Origin: Basidiobolus meristosporus CBS 931.73
Taxonomy: Eukaryota > Basidiobolomycota > Basidiobolomycetes > Basidiobolales > Basidiobolaceae
Assembly: GCA_002104905.1 (NCBI GenBank)
Contig: MCFE01000234.1
Span: 1 to 64,000 of the forward strand
Reading direction: 5' to 3'
DNA: 64,000 nucleotides
Below, piece after piece: positions 1-10,949 of the stretch; within the stretch, counting starts at the first letter, position 1; the number at the start of each line of letters is the position of its first letter. The notes under the pieces were generated by a model. It was not told where the DNA came from. It searched no databases and saw only the letters and a program-made list of their open reading frames with translations. Position numbers and translations under genes: made by a program.

Positions 1-3000
1 GAGAGCGGCGCTCGTACCATTACTATTACTGAGACCGATGGCAAGGTTCACACTGTCATTGACCGTACTGTCACTGTTCAACCTACGGTTTCCGTCGAAA
101 GTGGTGCTCGTACCGTTACCATTACTGAGACTGATGGTCAGGTTCACACTGTCATTGACCGCACTGTCACTGTTCTGCCTACTGCTTCCGTCCAGAGCGG
201 CGCCCGTACCATTACTACTACTGAGACTGATGGCAAGGTACACACTGTCATTGACCGCACCGTCAATGTTCAGCCTACTGTTTCTGTCGAAAGTGGTGCT
301 CGCACAGTTACCATTACTGAGACTGACGGCAAGGTTCACACTGTCATTGACCGCACCGTCACTGTTCAGCCTACTGTTTCCGTCGAAAGTGGTGCTCGCA
401 CCGTTACCGTTACCGAGACTGATGGCAGGGTTCACACTGTCATTGACCGGACCGTAACTGTTCTGCCTACTGCTTCCGTCGAGAGCGGCGCCCGTACCAT
501 TACTATTACTGAGACTGATGGCAAGGTACACACTGTCATTGACCGCACCGTCAATGTTCAGCCTACTGTTTCTGTCGAAAGTGGTGCTCGCACTGTTACC
601 ATTACTGAGACTGACGGTAACGTTCACACTGTCATTGACCGCACCGTCACTGTTCAGCCTACTGTTTCCGTCGAGAGCGGTGCTCGCACCGTCACTATTA
701 CTGAGACTGACGGCAAGGTTCACACTGTCATTGACCGTACTGTCACTGTTCAACCTACGGTTTCCGTCGAAAGTGGTGCTCGCACCGTTACCGTTACCGA
801 GACTGATGGCAGGGTTCACACTGTCATTGAACGGACCGTAACTGTTCTGCCTACTGCTTCCGTCAAGAGCGGCGCCCGTACCATTACTATTACTGAGACT
901 GATGGCAAGGTACACACTGTCATTGACCGCACCGTCAATGTTCTGCCTACTGTTTCCGTTGAAAGGGGTGCTCGCACCGTCACGATTTCTGAGACTGACG
1001 GTAATGTTCACACCGTCATTGACCGCACTGTCACTGTTCAACCTACAGTTTCCATCGAGAGCGGTGCTCGCACCGTTACCATTACTGAGAGTGATGGTAA
1101 TGTTCGCACTGTCATTGACCGCACTGTCACTCTTCTGCCTACTGTTTCCGTCGAGAGCGGCGCCCGTACCATCACTATTACTGAGACTGATGGCAAGGTT
1201 CGCACTGTCAATGTTCAGCCTACTGTTTCTGTCCAGAGCGGTGCTCGTACCTTTACTATCACTGAGACTGACGGCAACGTTCACACTGTCATTGACCGCA
1301 CTGTCACTATTCAGCCTACTATTTCCGTGGAGAGCGGTGCTCGCACCTTTACCGTTACTGAGACTGATGACAAGGTTCATACTGTTGTTGACCGCACTGT
1401 CACTGCTCAGCCTACTGTTTCCGTCGAGAGCGGTGCCCGTACCGTTACCATTATTGAGACTGACGGCAAGGTTCGCACTGTTGTTGACCACACTGCCATT
1501 GTGCAACCTACAGTTTCTGTTGAGAGCGGTGCTCGCACCCTTACTATCACCGAAACTGACGGCAAGGTTCACACTGTCATTGAGCGCTCCGTCACTGTAC
1601 AGCCTACTGTTTCTGTTGAAAGTGGTGCTCGCACCGTTACCGTTACTGAGACTGATGGCAAGGTTCGCACTGTCACTGTTCAACCTACTGTTTCCGTCGA
1701 AAGCGGTGCTCATACAGTCACTATTACTGAGACTGATGGTAATGTACGCACCGTCACTATTCAGCCTACTACTTCCGTGGAGAGCGGTGCTCGCACCTTT
1801 ACCGTTACTGAGACCGATGGCAATGTTCGTACTGTCGTTGTTCAACCTACTGTGTCCGTCGAATCAGGTGCTCGTACCGTCACCATTACTAAGGCTAACG
1901 GCGAGGTTCATACTGTCGTTGACCGCACTGTCACTGTTCAGCCTACTGTTTCCCTGGAAAGCGGTCCCCGCACAGTTACTATCACCGAGACTGATGGCAA
2001 CGTACACACTATCGTTGACCACACTGTCTCTGTTCAGCCAGCTGCATCCGTCGAAACCGGTGCTCACACAGTTACCGTTACTGATACTGATGGCAATCTT
2101 CGCACTGTCACTGTTCAGCCTACTGTTTCCGTGGAAACCGGTGCTCGCACTGTTACCATTACTAAGGCTAACGGCAAGGTTCATACTGTTGTTGACCGCA
2201 CTGTCACTGTTCAGCCTACTGTTTCCCTGGAAAGCGGTCCTCGCACCGTTACTATCACCGAGACTGATGGCAACGTACACACTATCGTTGACCACACTGT
2301 CTCTGTTCAGCCAACTGTATCCATGGAAACCGGTGCTCGCACTGTTACCATTACTAAGGCTAACGGCAAGGTTCATACTGTTGTTGACCGTACTGTCACT
2401 GTTCAGCCTACTGTTTCCCTGGAAAGCGGTCCCCGCACTGTTACTATTACCGAGACTGATGGCAACGTACACACTATCGTTGACCACACTGTCTCTGTTC
2501 AGCCAGCTGTATCCGTCGAAACCGGTGCTCGCACTGTTACCATTACTAAGGCTAACGGCAAGGTTCATACTGTTGTTGACCGCACTGTCACTGTTCAGCC
2601 TACTGTTTCCCTGGAAAGCGGTCCTCGCACCGTTACTATCACCGAGACTGATGGCAACGTACGCACTATCGTTGACCACACTGTCTCGGTTCAGCCAGCT
2701 GTATCCGTTGAAACCGGTGCTCACACTGTTACCATTACTAAGGCTAACGGCGAGGTTCATACTGTCGTTGACCGCACTGTCACTGTTCAGCCTACTGTTT
2801 CCCTGGAAAGCGGTCCCCGCACTGTTACTATTACCGAGACTGATGGCAACGTACACACTATCGTTGACCACACTGTCTCGGTTCAGCCAGCTGTATCCGT
2901 CGAAACCGGTGCTCACACAGTTACCGTTACTGAGACTGATGGCAATGTTCGCACTGTCACTGTTCAGCCTACTGTTTCCGTGGAAACCGGTGCTCGCACT

Positions 3001-3609
3001 GTCACCCTTACTAAGGCTAACGGCGAGGTTCATACTGTCGTTGACCGCACTGTCACTGTTCAGCCTACTGTTTCCCTGGAAAGCGGTCCTCGCACCGTTA
3101 CTATCACCGAGACTGATGGCAACGTACACACTATCGTTGACCACACTGTCTCGGTTCAGCCAGCTGTATCCGTCGAAACCGGTGCTCACACAGTTACCGT
3201 TACTGAGACTGATGGCAATGTTCGCACTGTCACTGTTCAGCCTACTGTTTCCGTGGAAACCGGTGCTCGCACTGTTACCATTACTAAGGCTAACGGCAAG
3301 GTTCATACTGTTGTTGACCGCACCGTCACTGTACAGCCTACTGTTTCCGTCGAAAGCGGTGCTCGCACCGTTACTATCACCGAGACAGATGGCGATGTTC
3401 GCACTGTTATAGTTCAGCCTAATGTTTCCGTCGGAAGTGGTGCTCGCACCGTTACCGTTACTGAGACAGATGGTAATGCTTACACTGTCACTGTTCAACC
3501 CACGGTATCCGTCGAAAGCGGAGCTCGCACCGTTACTGTTACGGAGACAGATGGCGAGGTTCACACTGTACTTGACCGCACTATCATTGTTCAGCCTTCT
3601 GCTTCTGTA
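1..3609 (+). repeat. 39-unit coding tandem repeat (96-bp and 81-bp units) with higher-order structure
   Basis: In frame 1 the sequence divides into 30 long units of 32 residues (ESGARTVTITETDGKVHTV, then IDRTVTVQPTVSV) and 9 short units of 27 residues that lack the five residues between HTV and TVQP. Unit boundaries recur at ESG/ETG. Units 1-12 are all long and alike. From about 1861 a dimer appears: a KANG unit (TITKANGKVHTVVDRTV) alternating with a PRT unit (ESGPRTVTITETDGNVHTI, VDHTVSVQPAVSV). It is repeated seven times to about 3336, with short units placed after some dimers. Adjacent dimers are nearly identical in DNA, including silent sites, which indicates recent unequal exchange or gene conversion. 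Confidence 0.95.
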
Positions 3610-4051
3610 GGAGGTGGTTCCCATATGGTTTCCAACATTATTTCCAATTCTCCTCAGGCAAGCGGTAAGTGTATTTCGTATGATACTATGTATACATCAT
3701 TCTGACTTGCTTAATATCTTAGGTCTCCCAATTTCCTCTGTCACCACATGTGCCCCGGGCTGTGCTACAGCCACTTTGACTGTTTCTGTCACTGATGTTA
3801 CTCCGGTTACGGTTACCACTGTGCAAACTGTTACTTTGCACAATATTCAAACCGTGACGGTTACCCGGGAAGAAAACCATGCAAAGACCACTCACCGTGG
3901 GGTGTGCACTGACGGGCAGTATAGTTGTCTGCAATCTGGTACTTCACCAGTCTTCTTCGTCTGCAGCAACGGTCGTTTGATTCAAAACCATTGTGCTAGC
4001 GGCACAGTTTGTAAAACTCTTGGCCAATCGATTATTTGTGATTGGAAGTGA
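1..4051 (+). CDS. Giant repeat-stalk wall/secreted protein with C-terminal CBM19 chitin-binding module (5' partial, 2 exons in window)
   Basis: Frame 1 is open from the first base (the 5' end lies outside the window) to a GTAAGT donor at 3665. The 58-bp intron ends at TTAG 3722 and exon 3723-4051 follows, giving at least 1330 residues. Without the splice, frame 1 stops at TGA 3703-3705 and the C-terminal module is lost. Residues 1-1203 are 39 tandem Ser/Thr/Val-rich units. After the intron come a TV-rich linker (TVSVTDVTPVTVTTV) and a six-cysteine module of about 50 residues (VCTDGQYSCL, FFVCSNGR, CASGTVCKT, SIICDWK). That pattern fits CBM19, a chitin-binding module known from fungal chitinases. 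No catalytic domain is visible, although one could lie upstream. Inference: the repeats form an extended, probably O-mannosylated beta-rich stalk that displays or anchors the module on chitin. No GPI signal follows the module. The repeat and CBM calls are solid; the biological role is inferred. Confidence 0.85.
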
Positions 4052-4165
4052 TTCCCATAGAACTTTAGGTGGCGGTTGTTTGTACCCTACATATAGATTG
4101 TCGGCCCGGTTAGACTAAAAATTTACTATCTGCTTGCCCGTGGACCGAAAGCTTATTCTTTATTA

Positions 4166-4171
4166 AATAAA
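4166..4171 (+). terminator. Likely polyadenylation signal AATAAA of the CBM19 gene
   Basis: AATAAA lies 115 bp after the stop codon in an AT-rich stretch (TTTATTAAATAAACAG). Its position and sequence suit a fungal 3' end. No cleavage site can be seen directly. Confidence 0.35.
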
Positions 4172-7096
4172 CAGAAGCCGTATGACATTTCTTCATACTA
4201 CATAGCAAATGCTAACTTGACCTAGCCGCCCGTGCTTAGCCAATTACCCCATCAGCCATCCTGGAGGAAATGAAATCAAGTCATGTATTTCTCATCTCCC
4301 ACTGATATTTAAGTGAGGGAGATAAAAATAGGCTCAAGTCGATTATCCCCAAATACCCTATTATGATGTGGTCTGAGGCGGTTTAGTTTTTCAAGGTGAC
4401 TACTTCGCTGTTGTGGGTTGGTTTGTGAAAGAAACGCATTTCCACTTTCACCCGCATACGAACATTTTTTGTATGGTCGTGAAATAGGGTGCACTGCGTA
4501 AGATTCATTGGATTATCCGGTTTTATCATAGCGGCATATCTTGTTGGGCTAGCCAACCGAGAACCATGCTCACTGTATATTTGGAACCAAACCCATTATT
4601 AGTTATGAATGATTGTGGGAAATGTGTATTCTTTCGTTGAGTATCGCATTGGATTTTTAGACAGTGTAGGGAGGAATGAAGAATCTATAGTAACCCCATT
4701 TCTTTCGGAATATCACATAAATGGTAGTCTGTTGTGGTCCAAGTTCGGATCAGCTTGTATATCAATACCTGAAATGGTACTTTTGAGAATGTGACCAAGA
4801 GTGATATACTGCTGTGATCGTACCGTCTCGAACTAAGCCATAACCGAACGTATCCCAGAGCTGGCCAGCTGTGTTCACGTACTTATTATTTATATCATGT
4901 TATGACGAAGTCCATCAATATCAATATCAACATCTACCAAGTACGCGTATTACTTGGAAACGCTCTCAGGTATAACTTCTCGTCTCACAGCTCACAGGTA
5001 GAAATGGCCGATGAATAACCACATTGTTAAAATGTTTGATAGTGCTTAGTCACTTTATGAGCCCTGGTATATTTACCCAGGATACGCTACGATAATAGTC
5101 GTGTCAACTGGTTGTAGTTGGACCAATGCATGGTTACCTTATTGGTATTGATAAGACGCTCTAAGGATTTCCCAAAATCTGGCGTGGAGCACCGTGAAAG
5201 CCATGAACCAATTTGTTGGTAACCCTCAAGTTGATGGTGTTGGATTTCCCCCAATATGGGAACCGATCCCGCATTCGGCTACACGTGTTAGCTGTTCTCA
5301 GATCAGCGCATAAAAATCAGACGTGGCAAAAATGAAGGAACATCTGAAACTGATCAGCAGGGTTTAGACTATTGGCTATTTCGGATGTGATTAGCCTTTT
5401 TGGCTAGCTTGACTTCTAGATAGATTAATTTTAAGAGTTGGTCGGTGACCCAATTATCAGGCCCTGATGTATATTCAGCATAACAATACTGATTTAGGGC
5501 CCAGAGAGCTGGTTGTACTTATTTATCGCGATAAGCCATTTGTACCTGATGTCTTAGCATGTTTATGGTCGGAGTATTGGAATCCTTACCCTGAGTCGCT
5601 TATTTCCTGGGCAATTCCGAGAGCTGTAATTGGTATAAAATTTTCAAAACCTCAAATCGCCCAATTTGCGATCATCTGCCTACTCTACAAGCAGTTGTTC
5701 CATAGGAACAGTTGGAAGTGAGCAGTCATCATATTGTACATGCCCGATGGTCAATCTGGGGGATAGAAACGAGTTCACATCAATGGTTTTCCAGAGTACA
5801 GCACCTTTGCTTATCGCGGTACTTGATCCGGCCATTTCAAACTTTCAATGTTTGGAATTGGTCTTCATGTGGTGATCCAGTCAAATCCAGATGCAAGGAC
5901 CAGTTTCTTTTGTCTGCATTCCACAATTTCACTTGGCAATCTTGGTAGTGTAGCCAATTGAAAGCCAGCTTTCTTTCGACTAAATTAGCCCTGCCGAGCT
6001 CCTCATGCGATCTTACGTATTCTTCGATAATATCTAACCAAGTGTCCATTAATTTCTGCCACCCCACTTAGGTATTTGTAAAAGCTGCTTTTGCTAGTGT
6101 GCGTACCGCTGGGAGTGTTTAATATGGAGCTCGATTATTCACACATATCACGATAGTGAGCTTGGCCATGATATAGAGACCAATTTTACCGTTGGCCTCA
6201 ACATCCAAGGATACTCCGTCATTTCTTCCGAGGTGTGGAAACCCAGCAAAGATCGAAAATCCCCAACCACTCCAAAAGACATCTGGACACCAAGACTTTT
6301 CTTATCTTCTGCTGGCCTTTTATCATGCCTCTGTAATGTTTAAGCTAGTGCCTATTTACCGCATGTTTTTAGGCCCATTGCTTGAAGTGGCTCATAAGAG
6401 GGCAAGTGCAAAAATCATCCTGAGCCATCCGCAACTATTTTCTTGATCTAAAGTCTCGGATTTGGAATGCCAAATGTGTGAAGTGGTTGGCCGCAGCACA
6501 GGTATTTACTAATTCCTGGAATGATGAAAGTCTTAAGAGTTATTACTATATCAAACAAGAACCCGGTATTAATGTATGTTTTAAGGAGGCCATGTACTTA
6601 AGTGCATATTGAGACAGTGCTGCAGAAGTTGCTGTCAATGTGCCCAGAGAGCCCAAATTGGCATTGATCCAAGTCTCCCATTACAGCATCAACTTAAAAT
6701 GCTGCCCTGATGTGTATATCAGGAATCCATTCCTGTTGACAGCAAGGCTTTGATTGCTAGTTTGCAAGGGCTACTTGGCTCTCTTGGCTGCAATAGCCCT
6801 CTCAACTTTCAATATATATAAATGAGTTACTACCACCCAGCAGTGTTCCGCTGCCATTTGACCTTAGCCATACCAACCAGCTCTTCCTAGTAACATCACC
6901 ATCACTGTACTTACAATCACCCTGCTCAACTACAACTCAAGTGATTAATTCAATGCAAATATTTAGGCAGAAATGTGAAATCTGTCATGCCCATAATCTT
7001 ACAATACATCTGGGGTATAGAATTGAGTTTCTCTGAAATACCTGGAAATGTACATTATCAGTGTGATTTCTCTTGATTGATTTCTTCTGGTATATT
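4172..7096. other. Intergenic stretch without an intact gene
   Basis: CpG is still present here, unlike in the transposon block that follows. The plus strand holds an 84-codon frame at 5467-5721 with acceptable codon choice but no recognisable motif and no obvious partner exon. The minus strand holds the broken coding-like segment listed separately. From about 6500 the base composition shifts toward the CpG-poor transposon type. I see no recognisable RNA gene or repeat between 4172 and 5460. Confidence 0.5.
5680..6105 (-). pseudogene. Broken coding-like segment, unknown protein
   Basis: Read on the minus strand, 6062-5838 encodes a plausible soluble stretch (TWLDIIEEYVRSHEELGRAN, LAFNWLHYQDCQVKLWNADK). 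It is preceded in frame by AKAAFTNT and a TAA, and it ends at a TGA. A second frame starts immediately after (AGSSTAISKGAVLWKTIDVN, LTIGHVQYDDCSLPT) and runs to TAG 5680-5682. The change of frame and the internal stop suggest either a decayed gene or an unmodelled intron; no clean GT-AG pair joins the pieces. I do not recognise the family. Confidence 0.25.
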
Positions 7097-7425
7097 AACC
7101 AAAAGCTGCATTTTTATCATGTCCCTGTTAGTGGAGCTTACAGCTTTGTTGACTTCAGAAGCTTTAGTACATTGTCATCTTGAAGGATGCTGCACCCAGC
7201 ACATACTTCTGTTAAGACACTAACTAAGTTAGAATTGTAGCTCAATAGTTTTCCTTTGAGAAACTTGAGGCTTTATTCCCTTTCACATTAGAGTAAAAAA
7301 AACCCTAATTATTCCTAGCAAGCTTTGTCCAATGTTTTTGCACCCTGTGAACTCCACACACACAAAGCACTGAGAAGTGCCTGATGTATTTATTGCTTGG
7401 ACTTATACACTACTGTACCGTTAAG
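7097..7425 (+). mobile_element. Gypsy-D leader and start of gag, fragment
   Basis: This segment resembles the region just downstream of the Gypsy-D LTR at 39171-39505 and, reversed, those at 31570-31852 and 57100-57411. Shared landmarks are the GCTGCATT start, TTTAGTACATTGTCATCT, TTGTAGCTCAATAGTTTTCC and the gag start. The LTR that should precede it is absent, so this is a truncated copy. Confidence 0.55.
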
Positions 7426-7636
7426 TTATTATATGCAATGACAAAAAGTGGGCTAATATACAGGAGGCCATGAGATGTCTGGTATGCCATCATCCAGAGG
7501 CCAGTATACCATGAGGCATTCAGGAACTAAGGGCCAAGCAGAATGCATTGGACCTGCTCCATGAGTATTCTCCTGGATTCAAATGAGCAAATGGATTTTG
7601 GTCCAGCATTAGTGTAATACAAAGATATCTCCAGAG

Positions 7637-8292
7637 TGTTGTGAAAGTTTGTAATTCCTCCTGAACATTCACCCAACATATTTACCTAGATAATTATCTC
7701 AAGTATCAAAGAATTTGGACCAAATTCCTTGTCAAGATTTATATAGACTATTTTTACTAAAACATCCGGTACCCAGAACATAATATTTCTCAAAGCTGTC
7801 CAAACAGCCCCACACTTTGCATTCATGCTCTTGAGACCTTCCTAGTGATGCTCTGTGTGTTTTCTTTGCTAAGAACATATAATAGTATCAATACTGTTGT
7901 AAGAGTCTAGGAGATATTGGAAGTGACTCAAAGAACAAGTATATTATGTGGTTTCACTTGACAGTTTATTGATTGTAGAAGTAGTGTTTGTGCTTCTTCA
8001 TGTTTTTGGCATAAAAACCACAAGGAGTAGGTCCAGGAAGGTCCCAAGAGCATATGTGCAAAGTTTGGGGCTGTTTGCACTACTTTGAAAATTCTCATCA
8101 TATGAGTACCTGGTGTATTTAGAGAAGATGTCCTAAGTAAATCCCAACAAGGAAGCTTGGTCAGTTTTCTCCAAGATTTGTAGGTAAGAATCTAAGTTAC
8201 AAAGCTAGATGAGTATTTAGGTGGAATTACAGACTTTTACAACAAATGCTACTTTTACATTCAATCAATCATCATGCAGAAACCTTGTAATA
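7637..8292 (+). mobile_element. Copia-A solo LTR (+) split by a second Copia-A LTR
   Basis: Starting with TGTTGTGAAAGTTTGTAATT, it matches the Copia-A LTR up to 7894, stops in AGTATCAATAC, and resumes at 8245 with AATGCTACTTTTACATTC. Removing the insert rejoins the LTR's own TATA-to-poly(A) region (GTATAAATACTACTTTTACA in intact copies). Its last roughly 50 bp are replaced by the next fragment. Confidence 0.75.
7895..8244 (-). mobile_element. Copia-A solo LTR (-), 350 bp, inside another Copia-A LTR
   Basis: The ends are TGTTGTAAGAGTC and TTTTACAACA. It is flanked by AATAC on the left and AATGC on the right, a 5-bp duplication with one mismatch. It lies in opposite orientation to the host LTR. 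The length of exactly 350 bp equals that of the copies at 25859 and 37693. Confidence 0.85.
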
Positions 8293-8488
8293 AGAAGGTG
8301 CTAAGCACATATGTGCAAAGTTTGGGCAGCAGGATAACTTTGAACAATTCCATGTTCTGGGTACCCAATGTTTTGGTGAAAATATTTCAAGTAAGTCCAA
8401 ACAAGGCTCAATACTCTCACAATCTTTAGAAAATGTACTAAGCAACTTATTTGGGGAATTTCAAGCAAAATTACAAACTTCTACAACA
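8293..8488 (-). mobile_element. Copia-A LTR fragment (-)
   Basis: The U3-side half of a reverse LTR: GGTGCTAAGCACATATGTGC, then TTCTGGGTACCCAATGTTTT, then the terminal CTACAACA. It lacks the first roughly 150 bp and has no target duplication. Confidence 0.65.
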
Positions 8489-8559
8489 CTTGCAACCCTT
8501 TGAAGGCAGTAACAGCTGTTTTTGTGGCCACTGTTGCAGGAATGCAAACTCTTCATACT

Positions 8560-8905
8560 GGTTTTTACAAAAGAGGTGTTGTGAGAAATCTCAAACTTGG
8601 AGCTCATCTGAGTAGCTGATGGTGTTGTGCTATTACTTGACTCAACTTGCTGGTAATCAGCTGTGATTTTTCTTCAGATTTCTAGTTGCAGTTTTTGGTG
8701 AATGTGGTGAGTAGCCATTGACTACACTTGGTATATTTGCTAATTGGTCTGGTCCCTTGCTGCAACATTTATCTACTTGTCTGCCAAATAGCCAGTGCCC
8801 CAAGTATTAAGAGTTGTGAGCTTAAAGAAGCTTTCAACTCAGCTAATCTTATGCAGATATTCTGCTGGCCAATTTTTGGTTTTTTTTCTGTTGGGAGAGA
8901 TAGCC
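8560..8905 (-). repeat. Dispersed repeat DR1 (-)
   Basis: The reverse complement contains landmarks shared with 24905-25130, 27548-27890 and 53510-53840: an AAATTAAGAAAAGGCCAGCA-like start (here degraded), CAACTCTTAATAC, CAAATTAGCAAATATACC-type stretches, and a run of A(C)CAGCTGA(T)TACCAGC. No coding potential is seen. It could be a non-autonomous element or the untranslated part of a Copia family. Confidence 0.5.
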
Positions 8906-9244
8906 AGCAAAACAAGCCTGATCAAGAAAATGCTACAACTGCCAAAATTAGATCTTACATATCCATACTCAGTATGAGCACAAACTAGAATTTTTAGATG
9001 TGACTTATTATCTCTAGTTCTTCTTGGCATTTCACATACCAAAAGGAGCTATTAATCCAAAATCAAGGATTTATAACTGATAAGGTACTCATTGGAGACT
9101 ACAGAGTACTTGATGCAATTGAGCCATGCAACAGTCAAGTAAGCCACAGTAGTAATGAAGGAAGTGGTTACCTTATGAACAATATCAAAGTTGGAGTCCA
9201 TTAGATTTGTAGCTGGTACTCTGCTGGTATTAAGCTGGTGGCTC

Positions 9245-9592
9245 TGTTGTAAGAGTCTTGGAGATATTGGAAGCAATTGGGAGCACAAGTAGATTATGTG
9301 GTTTTCACTTAACAATTCATTGAGTGCAATTGTAGTATTTATACTTTTAGATGGTCTTGGCATAGCAAACACATAGAATAGGCTTAGGAAGGGCCCAAAA
9401 ACATGTGTGCAAGGCTTGGGCAGCTTGGACAGCTTTGAGTATTATCATGTTCTGCATACCTAATGCTTTTGGTGAAGATATTCCAAGATATTCTAACAAG
9501 GAATTTGGTCAGTACCCTCTAAGATTTGTAGGTTAAGATCTAAGTGAGTAAGTTAGGTGAATATATAGGTGTAATTACAAATTTCTACCACA
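9245..9592 (-). mobile_element. Copia-A solo LTR (-)
   Basis: Starts TGTTGTAAGAGTCTTGGAGA and ends TTTCTACCACA (mutated CAACA). Flanks GGCTC and GGTTC match at four of five positions, as expected for an ageing target duplication. Confidence 0.8.
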
Positions 9593-9766
9593 GGTTCTTC
9601 ATCAAATTTTCAGTTGCATTTTTTGACCGCAAGAATATGCAGCTGGTTACCAACTTTGGTGTGAATACTAGTTGGCCTGATCTCTTCATGAAAAGGATGT
9701 CTTCTTGTATGCTTAGAAGCTAGTATCTGAGATATTGAGAGTTGTCACTTCTGGAACTGCAAGAAT

Positions 9767-10115
9767 TGTTGTAAAAAATCATAATTGCACCTGAATATTC
9801 ACCTAGCTAAGTCACTTGGGCCACTACCTAAAGTCTTAAAGAATACCAGCCAACTTCCTTGTTGCAATTTGCTTTGAATATCTTCACCAGAACATCTGGT
9901 TCTTAGAACATGAAAATTAGATAAGTTGTCCAAACAGCCCCAAATTTTGCACAAATGTTCTTGGGACCTTCTTTGGCATATTCTATGCAATTGCTATGCC
10001 ATGACCATCTAAAGGTATAAATACTACTTTTACAATCAATAAATCAACAAGTGAATACCACATAATCTACTTGGTGCTCCCAGTTGCTACCAATATCTCC
10101 AAGACACTTACAATG
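9767..10115 (+). mobile_element. Copia-A solo LTR (+)
   Basis: Starts TGTTGTAAAAAATC and carries the LTR's promoter-like GGTATAAATACTACTTTTAC and the AATAAATC signal. Flanks are AGAAT and GGAAT (four of five). The terminal CAACA has decayed to CAATG. Confidence 0.8.
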
Positions 10116-10146
10116 GGAATTAAGCTGATATGGTGATGGTATTTTG

Positions 10147-10495
10147 TGTTGCAATATTCTGAGGAGTATTGGAAGGGATGTAGAGAACTAGAGGATTCAC
10201 ATGTTATTCACTTGCAGATTTATTGATCAAAAGTATGGTATTTATACTTTTGACAAAGTAGAGCAAACAAACATGTAAAGTTTGTTAAGAAAGGTCACAA
10301 AAATATGTGTGCAAAGTTTGGGGTCTTTTGGACGACTTTGAGAAAAATAATAATCTGGGTACCTGACAATTTGGTGAAAATATTATGAGTAAATCCCGAC
10401 AAGAAATTTGGTCAGGACAGAATGCTAATCAAAGAATAAGATCTATGTGACTAATTTAGCATGAATATTTTGGTGACAACTTAATAATTACAACA
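10147..10495 (-). mobile_element. Copia-A solo LTR (-) with perfect TTTTG duplication
   Basis: Ends are TGTTGCAATATTCTG and AATTACAACA. TTTTG occurs on both sides (10142-10146 and 10496-10500). It lies 31 bp from the previous LTR in opposite orientation. Confidence 0.85.
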
Positions 10496-10783
10496 TTTTG
10501 CTGGCCTTTTCTTAATTTTTTCACCAAGGGGCACACTACCCACAAAGAAATACACTATGTACCAGCAATAGCCATGAACCCAATATCTTCAAGTAAGGCC
10601 ACAGCAGAAGAACTCAGCTTCTGTTTTGACTACTCTAGATGCCAGATCACTGATCAAAACAGTACCCATGTTTCCTTGGATATCACAGATCAGAATCTAT
10701 TTAAGCTGACTTTTACTTCATTGTCTCTGAGAGCTAATATAGGGCAGGAGATTGGGGTATATGAATTGGATTATTTGACATTT

Positions 10784-10947
10784 TGACAGTTTAACAATCT
10801 CTCATGTCTTGGGTCCCGGATATTTTTATGAAATATTCACAGTAGATCCCCACAAGGAATTTGGCCAGAATTCTTCAAGATTTCTTGAATGAAATCTAAG
10901 CGATTAAATTAAGCAAGTATTTAGGTGTATTACAAAAATTTCAGCAC
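10784..10947 (-). mobile_element. Copia-A LTR fragment (-)
   Basis: Diverged distal half of a reverse LTR: CTTGGGTCCCGGATATTT, CCCCACAAGGAATTTGGCCA and TTAGGTGTATTACAAAAATT, ending near CAGCACA. Confidence 0.6.
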
Positions 10948-10949
10948 AA

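Larger units (their letters stand above)
9200..10545 (-). repeat. DR1 copy (-) carrying three solo Copia-A LTRs
   Basis: After removing the three LTRs (9245-9592, 9767-10115, 10147-10495), the remaining pieces read as one DR1 copy that ends in TTTTGCTGGCCTTTTCTTAA at 10496-10515. The last LTR duplicated TTTTG, so the target site is exactly restored. Confidence 0.6.

Noticed and set aside
902-3412. Very long alternative frame on the plus strand, and a 586-codon frame on the minus strand, over the repeat array
   Set aside because: The unit lengths (96 and 81 bp) are multiples of three, so any frame free of stops in one unit stays open through the array. Only frame 1 continues through the intron into the cysteine-rich module.
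1-3609. Regular direct repeats as a CRISPR array
   Set aside because: The repeats are contiguous coding units without unique spacers, in a eukaryotic gene.
5467-5721. 84-codon plus-strand frame as a gene
   Set aside because: It has no motif, no signal for splicing to a neighbour, and overlaps the minus-strand coding-like segment. It is mentioned only in the spacer entry.
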